Positions 1 to 8,091 of a DNA stretch of 64,000 bases are shown here, piece after piece; the first letter of the stretch is position 1; each line of letters opens with the position of its first letter. The notes under the pieces are model-generated. The model saw nothing but the letters and a program-made list of their open reading frames with translations. It searched no databases and was not told the origin of the DNA. The stretch lies in contig NZ_AP012324.1 in assembly GCF_001025175.1 (NCBI RefSeq), forward strand, positions 2,046,001 to 2,110,000. Direction: 5' to 3'. A program made the translations under genes and the position numbers. The stretch comes from Bifidobacterium breve DSM 20213 = JCM 1192 (GTDB lineage: Bacteria > Actinomycetota > Actinomycetes > Actinomycetales > Bifidobacteriaceae).

Positions 1-831
1 GAACACGTTGAGGAAGGTAATCATCTCCGGCTGGGTGGCACCCTTGACGAAGATGTCGCCGCGCGTGGCAAGCGCCGCAGACGCCCAAGAGGCAGCTTCA
101 ATACGATCGGTCAGCGAAGTGTGCGTGTAGCCTTGCAGCTCCTTGACACCTTCAATACGGAACGTGCGATCCACATCCACGGAAATGATGGCGCCCATCT
201 TCTGCAGCACGCAGACCAAGTCCATAATTTCCGGCTCAGTGGCGGCACCAGAGAGCTCAGTCTTGCCTTCCGCGAGCACAGCGGCCAGCAAAGTCTGCTC
301 AGTGGCACCTACAGACGGGTACGGCAGGTGAATCTTCGCACCATGCAGACCATTCGGCGCAGTGATGTGAATGCCGTCCTTATGTTCCTTATCCACGGTG
401 GCGCCGAGCTTGCGCAGGGTCTCCAAGTGGAAGTCAATAGGACGGCCGCCGATTGCGCAGCCGCCGAGGGCCGGGATGAACGCCTCACCCAGACGGTGCA
501 CCAGCGGGCCAGAGAACAGAATCGGAATGCGGGAGGAGCCGGACAGCGTATCCACGTCGGCCACGTCGGCCAGCTGTACATGGCTGGCGTCGATGGTCAC
601 GATGCCCTTCTCGCCGTTCACGTCCACATCCACGCCGTGCAGTCGCAGCAAATCGGAGACCACATGCACATCGCGAATCTCCGGCACATTCTTCAGCACC
701 GACTTGCCCGGCGCCAGCAGTGCGGCGACCATGGCCTTGCTCACGAAGTTCTTTGCGCCACGCACCTTGATCGTGCCATTCAGCGGCTTACCGCCCTCGA
801 CATGCAGCACGTCATCCGGATTCTCAGCCAC
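1..831 (-). CDS. murA: UDP-N-acetylglucosamine 1-carboxyvinyltransferase (partial, N-terminal part)
   Basis: The first enzyme of peptidoglycan synthesis, transferring enolpyruvate from PEP to UDP-GlcNAc in the cytoplasm. About 277 codons are visible; the C-terminus lies beyond the left edge. The reverse-strand translation starts VAENPDDVLHVEGG and contains the family features KVRGAKNFVSKAM near the N-terminus, the substrate loop GGCAIGGRPIDFH with the reactive Cys that fosfomycin alkylates in sensitive enzymes, and GATEQTLLAAVLAEG. A GTG start at 831 is chosen because GGAGAG lies just upstream and the family N-terminus follows at once. Separated from the divergent nox-like gene by about 290 bp. 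Identity is confident; the exact start less so. Confidence 0.93.
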   Translation of the reverse strand, partial: MAENPDDVLHVEGGKPLNGTIKVRGAKNFVSKAMVAALLAPGKSVLKNVPEIRDVHVVSDLLRLHGVDVDVNGEKGIVTIDASHVQLADVADVDTLSGSSRIPILFSGPLVHRLGEAFIPALGGCAIGGRPIDFHLETLRKLGATVDKEHKDGIHITAPNGLHGAKIHLPYPSVGATEQTLLAAVLAEGKTELSGAATEPEIMDLVCVLQKMGAIISVDVDRTFRIEGVKELQGYTHTSLTDRIEAASWASAALATRGDIFVKGATQPEMITFLNVF

Positions 832-952
832 GCCACTCTCCTATATACAAGCAATTCAAAAAACGCTATCGTCCAGTTTGCCATAACCCATGTGCTGACT
901 CCGTGAAATGCGCCTGAAGCCGAACTCCGGCTTGGCATAACCGACTCTTTCA

Positions 953-989
953 TACCCCCTTTTGTACCCCCTTCTAATACCCCCTTTCG
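953..989. repeat. Three tandem TACCCCCTT motifs
   Basis: The stretch has three consecutive copies of TACCCCCTT followed by 3-4 variable bases, starting at 953, 965 and 978 (spacing 12-13 bp). It lies in the roughly 290-bp gap between murA (-) and the nox-like gene (+). A short hairpin AAGCCG/CGGCTT sits beside it at 917-933. Iterated motifs in a divergent promoter region suggest a multi-site protein-binding region, but no regulator is identified. Confidence 0.5.
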
Positions 990-1124
990 ACTGCAGGACG
1001 AAATCTTCCGTTTTCCGATAAACGTGACCTTCCTCACAGCTGAGCCCACGGTGTTCCTCATGCTTCTACGCTACGATTCAGGGCAATGGCACCTGACGCC
1101 ATGGCCACAAGCAAAGGAGCATTC

Positions 1125-2471
1125 ATGACCACCGTCGCCGTTATTGGCTGCACACACGCCGGCACATTCGCCGCCACCTCAATTCTCGCCGAACACCCCG
1201 ATTGGACCGTTCACGTTTTCGAGCGCAACGGCACGCTCTCCTTCCTTTCCTGCGGCATCGCCCTGTGGGTGGGCGACCACGTGTCCGACCCGAAGAAGAT
1301 GTTCTACTCATCTCCCGCTGCCTTGGCCGAAGCCGGTGCGACCATGCACATGCGCACCGATGTGACCGACGTGGATCTTGACGCCAAGACTCTCACCTAC
1401 CGCTCACTGGAAGACGGCGACGCGGCGACCGAGCAAACCCTCGCTTTCGACAAACTGGTCGTAACCACCGGCTCCCGCCCCGTAATCCCGCCGATTCCCG
1501 GCATCGATAGCCCGCACGTACTGTTGTGCAAGAACTGGGATCACGCCATCGCCATCAAGGAGAAGGCCAAGACCGCCAAGTCCGCGGTGGTCATCGGTTC
1601 GGGCTACATCGGCGCGGAGATCGCCGAGCAGTTCAGCGTCACCGGCGTCAAGACCACGCTGGTGGACGGGCTCGACCGCCCGCTAGCCAATAATTTCGAC
1701 AAGACCATCACCGATCAGGTGGCGGCGGCGTTCGAAGAGCACGGCGTAACGCTCGCGCTCGGCCAGAAAGTGGTGGAATTCCACGACAACGACGACAATA
1801 CGGTCACCGTGGTCACCGAAAAGGGCGAATACACTGCCGAGATGGCAATCCTGGCGGTCGGCTTCCTGCCGAACACCGGCCTGCTCAAGGGCAAGGTGGA
1901 CATGCTGCCGAACGGCGCGATCGTGGTGGACGACTACATGCAGGCTTCCGTGCCGGACGTGTATGCCGCCGGTGACTCCGCCACCGTGTTCTACAACCCG
2001 ACCGGCCAGCACGATTACATTCCGCTGGCCACCAACGCGGTGCGCCAGGGCCTGCTAGTCGGCCGCAACATTGAGGCGCCGACCGTGAAATACCTGGGTA
2101 CGCAGGCCACGTCCGCCGTGCAATTGTATGATCTCTCGCTCGCCGCCTCCGGCCTGACCCGTGCGGGCGCCGAACGCCGCGGGCTCACGGTCCACGAAAC
2201 CTCGCTCACCGAGGATTACCGCCCGGACTTCATGCTCACCACCACACCGGTCACATCAATCCTGACCTGGGATCCTGAGACTCGTAAGGTCAAGGGTGGC
2301 CAGTTCTGCTCCAAGGCCGACATTTCCGGCGCGGCGAACGTGATTTCTATGGCCATTCAGGCCGGCTTCACCATCGACCAGCTTGCCAATGTGGACTTCC
2401 TATTCCAGCCCAACTTCGACAAGCCGGTCTACTACGTCGGCGCCGTGGCCATGAAGGCGGCGGCTGAGTAA
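1125..2471 (+). CDS. NADH oxidase / CoA-disulfide-reductase-family flavoprotein
   Basis: A 448-aa cytoplasmic FAD-dependent pyridine-nucleotide:disulfide oxidoreductase. An N-terminal Rossmann motif (VAVIGCTHAGTFAA), the single redox Cys in SFLSCGIALWVG, the second nucleotide motif VVIGSGYIGAEIAEQ and a C-terminal dimerisation domain place it with NADH oxidases/peroxidases and CoA-disulfide reductases. In microaerotolerant bifidobacteria this family reduces O2 or peroxide with NADH. ATG 1125 is chosen over the upstream in-frame ATG 1086 because AAAGGAG lies directly before it and homology starts there. It is monocistronic and is followed by a 16-bp inverted repeat. Water-forming versus peroxide-forming activity cannot be read from sequence. 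Confidence 0.85.
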   Translation: MTTVAVIGCTHAGTFAATSILAEHPDWTVHVFERNGTLSFLSCGIALWVGDHVSDPKKMFYSSPAALAEAGATMHMRTDVTDVDLDAKTLTYRSLEDGDAATEQTLAFDKLVVTTGSRPVIPPIPGIDSPHVLLCKNWDHAIAIKEKAKTAKSAVVIGSGYIGAEIAEQFSVTGVKTTLVDGLDRPLANNFDKTITDQVAAAFEEHGVTLALGQKVVEFHDNDDNTVTVVTEKGEYTAEMAILAVGFLPNTGLLKGKVDMLPNGAIVVDDYMQASVPDVYAAGDSATVFYNPTGQHDYIPLATNAVRQGLLVGRNIEAPTVKYLGTQATSAVQLYDLSLAASGLTRAGAERRGLTVHETSLTEDYRPDFMLTTTPVTSILTWDPETRKVKGGQFCSKADISGAANVISMAIQAGFTIDQLANVDFLFQPNFDKPVYYVGAVAMKAAAE

Positions 2472-2525
2472 AATCCATCGATCTGCCTGCATCCTGCACG
2501 ATACGTGAGCTGTCGGCAGCGAAAG

Positions 2526-2572
2526 CGTCCGTAAGTATGCGAGGGTCTCGTCGAGCCGCATACTTACGGACG
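2526..2572. terminator. Perfect 16-bp inverted repeat after the nox-like gene
   Basis: Arms 2526-2541 and 2557-2572 (CGTCCGTAAGTATGCG and its exact complement) flank a 15-nt loop and are followed by TTCGTTCTCTTG. It lies 55 bp after the stop codon, so it most likely ends transcription. The arms are less GC-rich than usual for a terminator and the U-tract is weak, so a protein-binding palindrome is an alternative. Confidence 0.6.
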
Positions 2573-2621
2573 TTCGTTCTCTTGCCGCAGCTCCCGTCCA
2601 CCGTTTCAGTCAAATATGCAA

Positions 2622-2910
2622 CATAACTACCTGTTATGCACATTAGGTATTGATTTCCAATTACAACTCGACTATCATGGAACTTTCGCCATTTTTTGCG
2701 TATCAGTATCCCTTGGTTTCATTGACGTTGAGACATCGTTATCAATAATCTCTATAAGCAATAGTGATAAACGGCTCCTTTCCAGCGTTTCACCGCTATA
2801 CACTATTGCCCGTTGCTGCAATAGATACCACCGCACTTTGCATACGGTGAGGTCCTGCACTGACACGTAACACTGGAGAACATGGTTAGATAGAGAGGGG
2901 CCACCTCCAA
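2622..2910 (+). promoter_or_regulatory. Promoter, upstream palindrome and structured leader of the amino-acid ABC operon
   Basis: A palindrome CATAAC-N5-GTTATG at 2622-2638 stands immediately before a good sigma-70-like promoter: TTGATT (2650-2655), 17 bp, TATCAT (2673-2678). Transcription would start near 2685 and leave a leader of about 225 nt. The leader is AT-richer than the genes and contains several inverted repeats: TTATCA/TGATAA, GCAATAG/CTATTGC and CACCG/CGGTG. Nothing matches a riboswitch that I recognise. Control by a sulfur- or amino-acid-responsive regulator would fit the operon but is inference. Confidence 0.5.
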
Positions 2911-3762
2911 ATGAACTCATACTCACTGAAAAAGACGGCGGTAAAAGCTCTTGCGGCCGTCGTCGCGCTGAGCACTCTGACCGGTTTGGCCGCCTGCGGT
3001 TCCGCGCAAGCCGCTGATAGCGGTGAAAAAACACTGAAAGTCGCACTGGTCGTGCCGAACAAACCGTATGCATACGCCGAAAAAGACGGTAGCCCCGCAG
3101 GCTTTGAATACGAAGTTCTGAAGAAAATCGACGATCAGAACAAGAACATCAAGCTCGAGTACTCGACTCTTGAATACCAGAATGCACTTATTGGCCTCAA
3201 GGAAGGCAAGTACGATCTGGTCAGCGGCACCTTCTTCCGCACGCCGGCTCGTGAGAAGGACTACCTGGTCACCAAGCCGTACAACTACTACTTCCTGAAC
3301 CTCATTGTGAACCCGAACAGCAAAATCAAGACCATGGAAGACCTCAACGGCAAGTCCGTGGCGCCGATCGAGTCCACCGATGGCCGTTACGTTGCTTTCC
3401 GCGATTGGCAGAAGAAGCACCCGAACGTCAAGATCAAGATGGAGGCTTCCTCCACCCAGCCGACCTTCACCGACATGATCCAGCAGGTGCACGACGGTAC
3501 ATATGACGCCGTTTACCTGTCCAAGGACCAGTTCGATGGCGTCAAGGACAGCCTCGGATACCCGATGAAGGTCACTGATGCCGTCGACGGCCGCGACACC
3601 GTCTTCCTGCTCAACAAGAAGAACCAGGACGCGCAGCAGCAGGTGAACAAGTCCATCGAGACCCTCACCAAGGACGGCACCTTGGCCGGTCTGACCAAGA
3701 AGTGGTTCAAGCAGGATAACTTCGCCCTTGCCGAGAAGCTCGGCATTGCCGACAACGGCTGA
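2911..3762 (+). CDS. Amino-acid ABC transporter substrate-binding lipoprotein
   Basis: A 283-aa family-3 (polar amino acid) binding protein. The signal peptide ends in the lipobox LAAC (Cys about residue 29), so it is anchored to the outer face of the membrane. The mature part starts TLKVALVVPNKPYAYAEKDGSPAGFEYEVLKKI, the usual start of the SBP_bac_3 fold, and ends in a Trp-containing helix typical of the family. First gene of a five-gene operon with two permeases, an ATC-hydrolase-like enzyme and an ATPase. The enzyme next to it suggests a cystine-, cysteine- or thiazoline-type ligand. Ligand identity is inference. Confidence 0.88.
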   Translation: MNSYSLKKTAVKALAAVVALSTLTGLAACGSAQAADSGEKTLKVALVVPNKPYAYAEKDGSPAGFEYEVLKKIDDQNKNIKLEYSTLEYQNALIGLKEGKYDLVSGTFFRTPAREKDYLVTKPYNYYFLNLIVNPNSKIKTMEDLNGKSVAPIESTDGRYVAFRDWQKKHPNVKIKMEASSTQPTFTDMIQQVHDGTYDAVYLSKDQFDGVKDSLGYPMKVTDAVDGRDTVFLLNKKNQDAQQQVNKSIETLTKDGTLAGLTKKWFKQDNFALAEKLGIADNG

Positions 3763-3813
3763 TCTCAGTTGTATTTCGCTTGAGATTCGCTGAATAACTA
3801 TACGAGGGGCCAT

Positions 3814-4503
3814 ATGGATTCCGGATTGCAAATCATAGTGAATGTATTGCCAGGCATGCTTCAATACGTTCCGATGACGTTGGTGTACACGCTGGCGCCC
3901 AGCATCATTGCCGCGATTTTGGCAGTGTTCATCTGCCAAGCACGGCTTCGTGGCACTGGCGTCGTGTACTGGCTGGTATCGCTGTTCGTGTCCTTTTTCC
4001 GAGGCACTCCCCAGCTGGTACAGCTGTTTCTGATTCTGTATGGCCTTCCTCGACTGCTCCTCATCATTGGCATTGATATCAATGATTGGTCGGCAGGTAC
4101 GTTCTACATCATCGCCACCACACTGAACCTGTCATGCTTTGTGGCTGAAGCGTATCGTGGCGGATATCTCGCTATGGATTACCGCCAGATCGAAGCTGGC
4201 TACAGCATTGGTTTCAGCCGTCTGCAATGCTTCTTCCATGTCATTGTGCCGGGAACGCTGCAGAATGCTGTACTCAATTTGAAGAATCTTTCCATTGATG
4301 TCCTGAAAGGTGCCTCACTGGCCTACACTATCGGCGCAATTGAAGTCATGGGCTATGCGGATCGCATGATTGGCTTGAATTCCGGCGTAGGCAGGCTGTG
4401 GGTGCTCGGCGTCGCCGCAGTTATCTATTTCGTACTGGTTGCGATTCTCGAGTTGCTATTCAATCTGGCTGCAAAGCACTACCAGCGTTACGGGAAGGCG
4501 TGA
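3814..4503 (+). CDS. Amino-acid ABC transporter permease (first subunit)
   Basis: A 229-aa inner-membrane permease of the HisM/GlnP type. It has about five hydrophobic segments and the family's cytoplasmic coupling loop (EAYRGGYLAMDYRQIEAGYSIGFSRLQCFFHVIVPGTLQN), which docks to the ATPase. It starts 51 bp after the binding-protein stop, with GAGGGGCC before the ATG as ribosome site. The second permease begins 4 bp after its stop, so the two are probably translationally coupled and form a heterodimer. Confidence 0.88.
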   Translation: MDSGLQIIVNVLPGMLQYVPMTLVYTLAPSIIAAILAVFICQARLRGTGVVYWLVSLFVSFFRGTPQLVQLFLILYGLPRLLLIIGIDINDWSAGTFYIIATTLNLSCFVAEAYRGGYLAMDYRQIEAGYSIGFSRLQCFFHVIVPGTLQNAVLNLKNLSIDVLKGASLAYTIGAIEVMGYADRMIGLNSGVGRLWVLGVAAVIYFVLVAILELLFNLAAKHYQRYGKA

Positions 4504-4507
4504 GACT

Positions 4508-5296
4508 ATGACTTTGGATTACGAATTCATGGGGCAGGATATTCCGGTCCTGCTGCGCGCACTGCCCGCTACTATCACACTTACCTTATGGTCGATGCTT
4601 GTGGCGTTGCTGTTCGCCGTCGCCTGCGGCGCCTTTATTCTGGTACGCATCCCCGTACTCAAGCAACTGGTCATCGTCATCAATACGTTTATCAAGGGCG
4701 TGCCGCTGGTCATTCAGCTGCTGTTCTGCTACTACGCGGTGCCCATCGTGGCCAAAGGTCTCGACGGATTCCTCGGCTATCATTTCGACCCGCGCAACCC
4801 GCCGTATTTCCCGGCCGCGGTACTGGCACTGGGATTGAACTTCGGCGCATACATTACCGACGTAGTGGTTTCCTCGGTTCGTGCCATTGACCACGGGCAG
4901 ATTGAAGCGGGCAAGGCATGCGGCATGCGCCGTCGAGAAATCATCTGGCATATTCTGCTGCCGCAGGTAGTTGTGGTGTCTATCCCCGATATGGGCAATT
5001 ACTTTATATGGCTGCTCAAGGGCACCAGCGTTGCCTCTCTGGTCGGCGTTGCCGAGCTGTTGGGCACGGCGAAAATCAGCGCCAGCCAGAATTACGATTT
5101 CCTTGAAGCGTACTTGGTTGCCGCACTGCTCTACTGGGTGGTATGCGTGGTTGCCGAATGGTTGCTGAACCTGCTGTACGCCAGACTCGGCAAATTCAAT
5201 ATCAAGGAAGATGATGCCATGCAACAGTTCTCGTTCTTCTTCTTAAGCAAGCAGGCGAAATCCAAGTTGCGCAGAAAGGTATCTGTCATCGCCTGA
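4508..5296 (+). CDS. Amino-acid ABC transporter permease (second subunit)
   Basis: A 262-aa HisQ/HisM-type permease with the coupling motif AIDHGQIEAGKACGMRRREIIWHILLPQ. ATG 4508 is chosen because it follows the first permease's TGA by only 4 bp. The longer reading frame upstream overlaps coding sequence of the first permease and has no family similarity. The roughly 30-residue C-terminal tail is basic and hydrophilic. Confidence 0.86.
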   Translation: MTLDYEFMGQDIPVLLRALPATITLTLWSMLVALLFAVACGAFILVRIPVLKQLVIVINTFIKGVPLVIQLLFCYYAVPIVAKGLDGFLGYHFDPRNPPYFPAAVLALGLNFGAYITDVVVSSVRAIDHGQIEAGKACGMRRREIIWHILLPQVVVVSIPDMGNYFIWLLKGTSVASLVGVAELLGTAKISASQNYDFLEAYLVAALLYWVVCVVAEWLLNLLYARLGKFNIKEDDAMQQFSFFFLSKQAKSKLRRKVSVIA

Positions 5297-5385
5297 TGAC
5301 ATACACGCAGTAGCATCGCATCGAACAATAATTTCCAGCAGTACAAGTAGTTCAAGCAGTTCCACATCCTAGGGAAGGAAATCTC

Positions 5386-5940
5386 ATGGCATTCGAAAAC
5401 AATGTTCCGAGCATCGTCAACCCGGTGGTGGACGGCCTTCGCGACATTTCCGCTCGTCGCGCCGCAACCATCAGCAACATGATTGACGAGGCCGCCAAGC
5501 ACGGCCTGGACGATCAGTTCGCCTATGACGCCGTATGGACGTACGGTGCCGACAACGGTAAGGAATTCGCCCAGCAACTTGGCGAGCATCCGACCTTCCG
5601 CCAGTTCGCAGATGATTTCGGCCGCGATCACAACGAGCAGATCTATGAGATGAAGCGTGTGGTCGACAACGACGACGAGCTGGAGATTCATTTCCACTAC
5701 TGCCCGTACGTCACCGAATGGGTAAAGCAGGGCAAGAATCCTGAGCAGATTGCCCGTTTGTGCGACGTTGCCATGGCCGGAGACCATGCTTTTGCACAGG
5801 AATTCTCCTGCCTGGATTTCACGCTTGAAGGCACAATCGCCAAGGGCGACCCCGTGTGCACCTTGCGCTTCGTTCGCCGCAAGGACCACGAACTGGCCAA
5901 AGACGGCCAAGGCTTTATCAAGACCAAGAAGGCTGCCTAA
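5386..5940 (+). CDS. L-2-amino-thiazoline-4-carboxylate (ATC) hydrolase-like protein
   Basis: A 184-aa soluble protein without signal peptide. The central FHYCPYVTEWVKQG, the later LCDVAMAGDHAFAQEF and the C-terminal GTIAKGDPVCTLRF match the pattern of the ATC-hydrolase family as I remember it. That family opens L-ATC to N-carbamoyl-cysteine on the way to cysteine. Its conserved Cys and acidic residues are visible. It is preceded by GGAAGGAAATCTC and sits between the permease and ATPase genes of an amino-acid ABC operon. The substrate is therefore probably imported by this transporter. Family assignment is from motif memory, so moderate confidence. Confidence 0.65.
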   Translation: MAFENNVPSIVNPVVDGLRDISARRAATISNMIDEAAKHGLDDQFAYDAVWTYGADNGKEFAQQLGEHPTFRQFADDFGRDHNEQIYEMKRVVDNDDELEIHFHYCPYVTEWVKQGKNPEQIARLCDVAMAGDHAFAQEFSCLDFTLEGTIAKGDPVCTLRFVRRKDHELAKDGQGFIKTKKAA

Positions 5941-5994
5941 GCGTGGCGCAATCCCGTAATTAGGCGCTAATACATAGGATCAAAAAGGAACGTC

Positions 5995-6744
5995 ATGGAA
6001 TACGCCATCAGCGTCGAAGACCTACATAAATCCTTCGGCGACAAGGAAATCCTGAAAGGCATTTCCTTGCATGCTGCCAAAGGTGAGGTAACCGCCATTA
6101 TTGGCCCCAGCGGGTCAGGCAAGACCACCTTGCTACGCAGCATGAACCTACTGGAGACCCCGGATTCGGGTGTCATTACCATCGGTGGAGTCAGTGTTGA
6201 TTGCGGCAAGAAAATCAAACATGCCGATGCACTGGCACTTCGCCGTCAAACCGCCATGGTGTTCCAGGACTACAACCTGTTCAAGAACAAGACCGCGTTG
6301 CAGAACATCACGCAAGGTCTACGCACGGTAAAGAAGAAGTCCACGGCCGAGGCTGACGAAATCGCCCGCAAACAACTGGAATTGGTCGGCTTGTCTGATT
6401 TCGCCGACTATTACCCCATTCAGCTTTCCGGTGGTCAGCAGCAGCGTGTTTCCATCGCACGAGCACTGGCTTTGAACCCGACCGCGATCCTGTTCGATGA
6501 ACCGACTTCCGCGCTTGATCCGGAATTGGTGGGCGATGTGCTAGAAGCGATTGGCACAGTGGCCAAGCTGGGCATCACTATGGTGATTGTGACGCACGAG
6601 ATTCGTTTTGCGCGTAAGGTTGCCGACAAGGTGATTTTTGTGAACCAAGGCGTCATCGTGGAAGAGGGCACTGCCGAAGAGGTTATCGACCACCCGACCC
6701 ACGAACGCACCAAGGCATTCCTGAGTCGCATCAACGATAAGTAA
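5995..6744 (+). CDS. Amino-acid ABC transporter ATP-binding protein
   Basis: A 249-aa GlnQ/HisP-type ATPase. Walker A GPSGSGKTTLLRS (about residue 36), Q-loop in MVFQDYNLF, signature LSGGQQQRVSIARAL, Walker B ILFDEPTSALDPE and the H-loop VTHE are all intact. It energises the two permeases upstream. Last gene of the operon, ending before a long inverted repeat shared with the convergent pyrD. Confidence 0.93.
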   Translation: MEYAISVEDLHKSFGDKEILKGISLHAAKGEVTAIIGPSGSGKTTLLRSMNLLETPDSGVITIGGVSVDCGKKIKHADALALRRQTAMVFQDYNLFKNKTALQNITQGLRTVKKKSTAEADEIARKQLELVGLSDFADYYPIQLSGGQQQRVSIARALALNPTAILFDEPTSALDPELVGDVLEAIGTVAKLGITMVIVTHEIRFARKVADKVIFVNQGVIVEEGTAEEVIDHPTHERTKAFLSRINDK

Positions 6745-6758
6745 TCGGCGTCCGGCCA

Positions 6759-6839
6759 ACGTGAAAATGGGTGTGGCCTGTACGTGTACATGCATTACGA
6801 ACAATGCCATGCGCATACAGGCCACACCCGTTTTCACGT
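6759..6839. terminator. Long inverted repeat between convergent ABC operon and pyrD
   Basis: Arms 6759-6781 and 6817-6839 are complementary over 23 bp with one G-U type mismatch (core GGGTGTGGCCTGT / ACAGGCCACACCC). A 35-nt loop itself contains TGCAT-type symmetry. Position between two converging genes suggests a bidirectional terminator. It lacks a strong U-tract and is unusually long, so a mobile palindrome is possible. Confidence 0.6.
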
Positions 6840-6865
6840 GTTCAGCAGACCGTAACGCCTTGCCG

Positions 6866-8029
6866 TTATTTGATACTGGACTTAATCTTGCGGGCCAGTT
6901 CGGCATCCCACATCGCGCCGGTGGCGGACATCACCGAGTCCGCACCGGCGTTTCTGTATGCCTGATAATCGGCGGGCGAAACCACGCCGCCTACACCGTT
7001 GATCTCGAAATCAAGACCGAGCTTCTCGCGGATCGCGGCCAGACGAGCCACCATGTCGAGTCCGGCGCCGCGAATCGCGTTGCCACACACGCCTGAACGG
7101 TCGCGGCCCGCGCCGGGCAAAGCCTGATTGCCGTCCGCGTCGACCAGTTTGGCGGAAATCGTGTTGATGGTGCTGAAGCCCTGCACGGTACCGTGGCCCA
7201 CGGTGGAGCGCACCATGAGTTCCAGGTCATCATCGCTGGGGATGTAGGCGAGCTTGACCATCAGCGGAATATCGCCGATCTCCTGCTTCACGGCTTCGGT
7301 GATGCGCCCTACAAGCAGCGGATTATGGCACAGCAGTCGATTGTGGCCTTCGTTGGGGCAGCTGGTGTTCATTACCATGAGCTTTGCACCGGTTTCCTTG
7401 ATCAGCCGGGCGGTGGTGGCGTGGTCGGCGATGTATTCTTCCTCGCTCATGCCTTCCACGCGCGAGCCTTGGAAACTTGGCACCAGCACTTGGCCGAGAC
7501 CGGCGGCGGCGATGGCCGCGCGCATATCCGGCTGCCAGACGTCCGGGCTTTGCGAGGGTACACCGAAGCTGTTGGAGATGGAGATCGGCTGCTCATAGTC
7601 GGTGTCGGCGAGTACGCCCTCGTCCAGTTCTGCGCTGCCCGGGGTCAGCGAGCCGTCCGCCGACTTGGGATGCACGGCGAGCACGTTCGGGAACGGATTG
7701 CAGCCCCATGCCCGCGAGCGCACGGTTTTGTAGGTAGCCAGATCGAAGCCCATGCGGAACGCGGCCGTAGTGAACCGGCTGTTGAGCAGCGGCCCCGCCG
7801 GAATGCCAAACGGCAAGTTCACCGGCTGGCCAAGGAAGGCAGCGGATCCTGGCTCCCCCACTACACCATCTGACGTCTTTTTTTCTAGCTCCCCCTCATA
7901 GGGGGAGCTGTCACCGGAGGTGACTGAGGGGGTCGCCTTCAGCGCCTCGGCGAACGCCCCAAACGGCCCTTGCTCATAGTTATCTTCATAGCTATGCTTC
8001 ACATCGTAAAACGGCTCAAAATCACTCAT
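6866..8029 (-). CDS. pyrD: Dihydroorotate dehydrogenase with an inserted palindromic repeat
   Basis: A 387-aa FMN enzyme oxidising dihydroorotate to orotate in pyrimidine synthesis. Family features are LPFGIPAGPLLNSRF (about residue 72), KTVRSRAWGCNPFPN, the NTSCPNEG catalytic region, KLAYIPSDDD, FSTINTIS and GVGGVVSPADYQAYRNAGADSV. Residues about 33-61 do not look like family sequence. Their DNA (7847-7933) is one of the GC-rich palindromic repeats found between genes elsewhere in this window, read through in frame. The start at 8029 has no obvious ribosome site. The enzyme is probably still active because the insertion precedes the barrel core. Confidence 0.87.
   Translation of the reverse strand: MSDFEPFYDVKHSYEDNYEQGPFGAFAEALKATPSVTSGDSSPYEGELEKKTSDGVVGEPGSAAFLGQPVNLPFGIPAGPLLNSRFTTAAFRMGFDLATYKTVRSRAWGCNPFPNVLAVHPKSADGSLTPGSAELDEGVLADTDYEQPISISNSFGVPSQSPDVWQPDMRAAIAAAGLGQVLVPSFQGSRVEGMSEEEYIADHATTARLIKETGAKLMVMNTSCPNEGHNRLLCHNPLLVGRITEAVKQEIGDIPLMVKLAYIPSDDDLELMVRSTVGHGTVQGFSTINTISAKLVDADGNQALPGAGRDRSGVCGNAIRGAGLDMVARLAAIREKLGLDFEINGVGGVVSPADYQAYRNAGADSVMSATGAMWDAELARKIKSSIK
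7847..7933. repeat. Palindromic repeat inserted in frame in pyrD
   Basis: Contains AGCTCCCCCTYA...GGGGGAGCT hairpin arms and the GACAGCTCC and TCAGTCAC modules shared with the intergenic elements at 10.2, 12.8, 28.4, 31.7 and 34.7 kb. On the coding strand it reads as about 29 codons without a stop and includes a run of seven A, a slippage-prone site. Confidence 0.75.
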
Positions 8030-8091
8030 AGTTCAACGATAAGCCACGCCCGGCCATCACACGCACAAATAGCGCGCTTACCCCTGCACGC

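Noticed and set aside
2685..2910. SAM or T-box riboswitch in the ABC operon leader
   Set aside because: Neither the T-box sequence nor S-box core motifs are visible.
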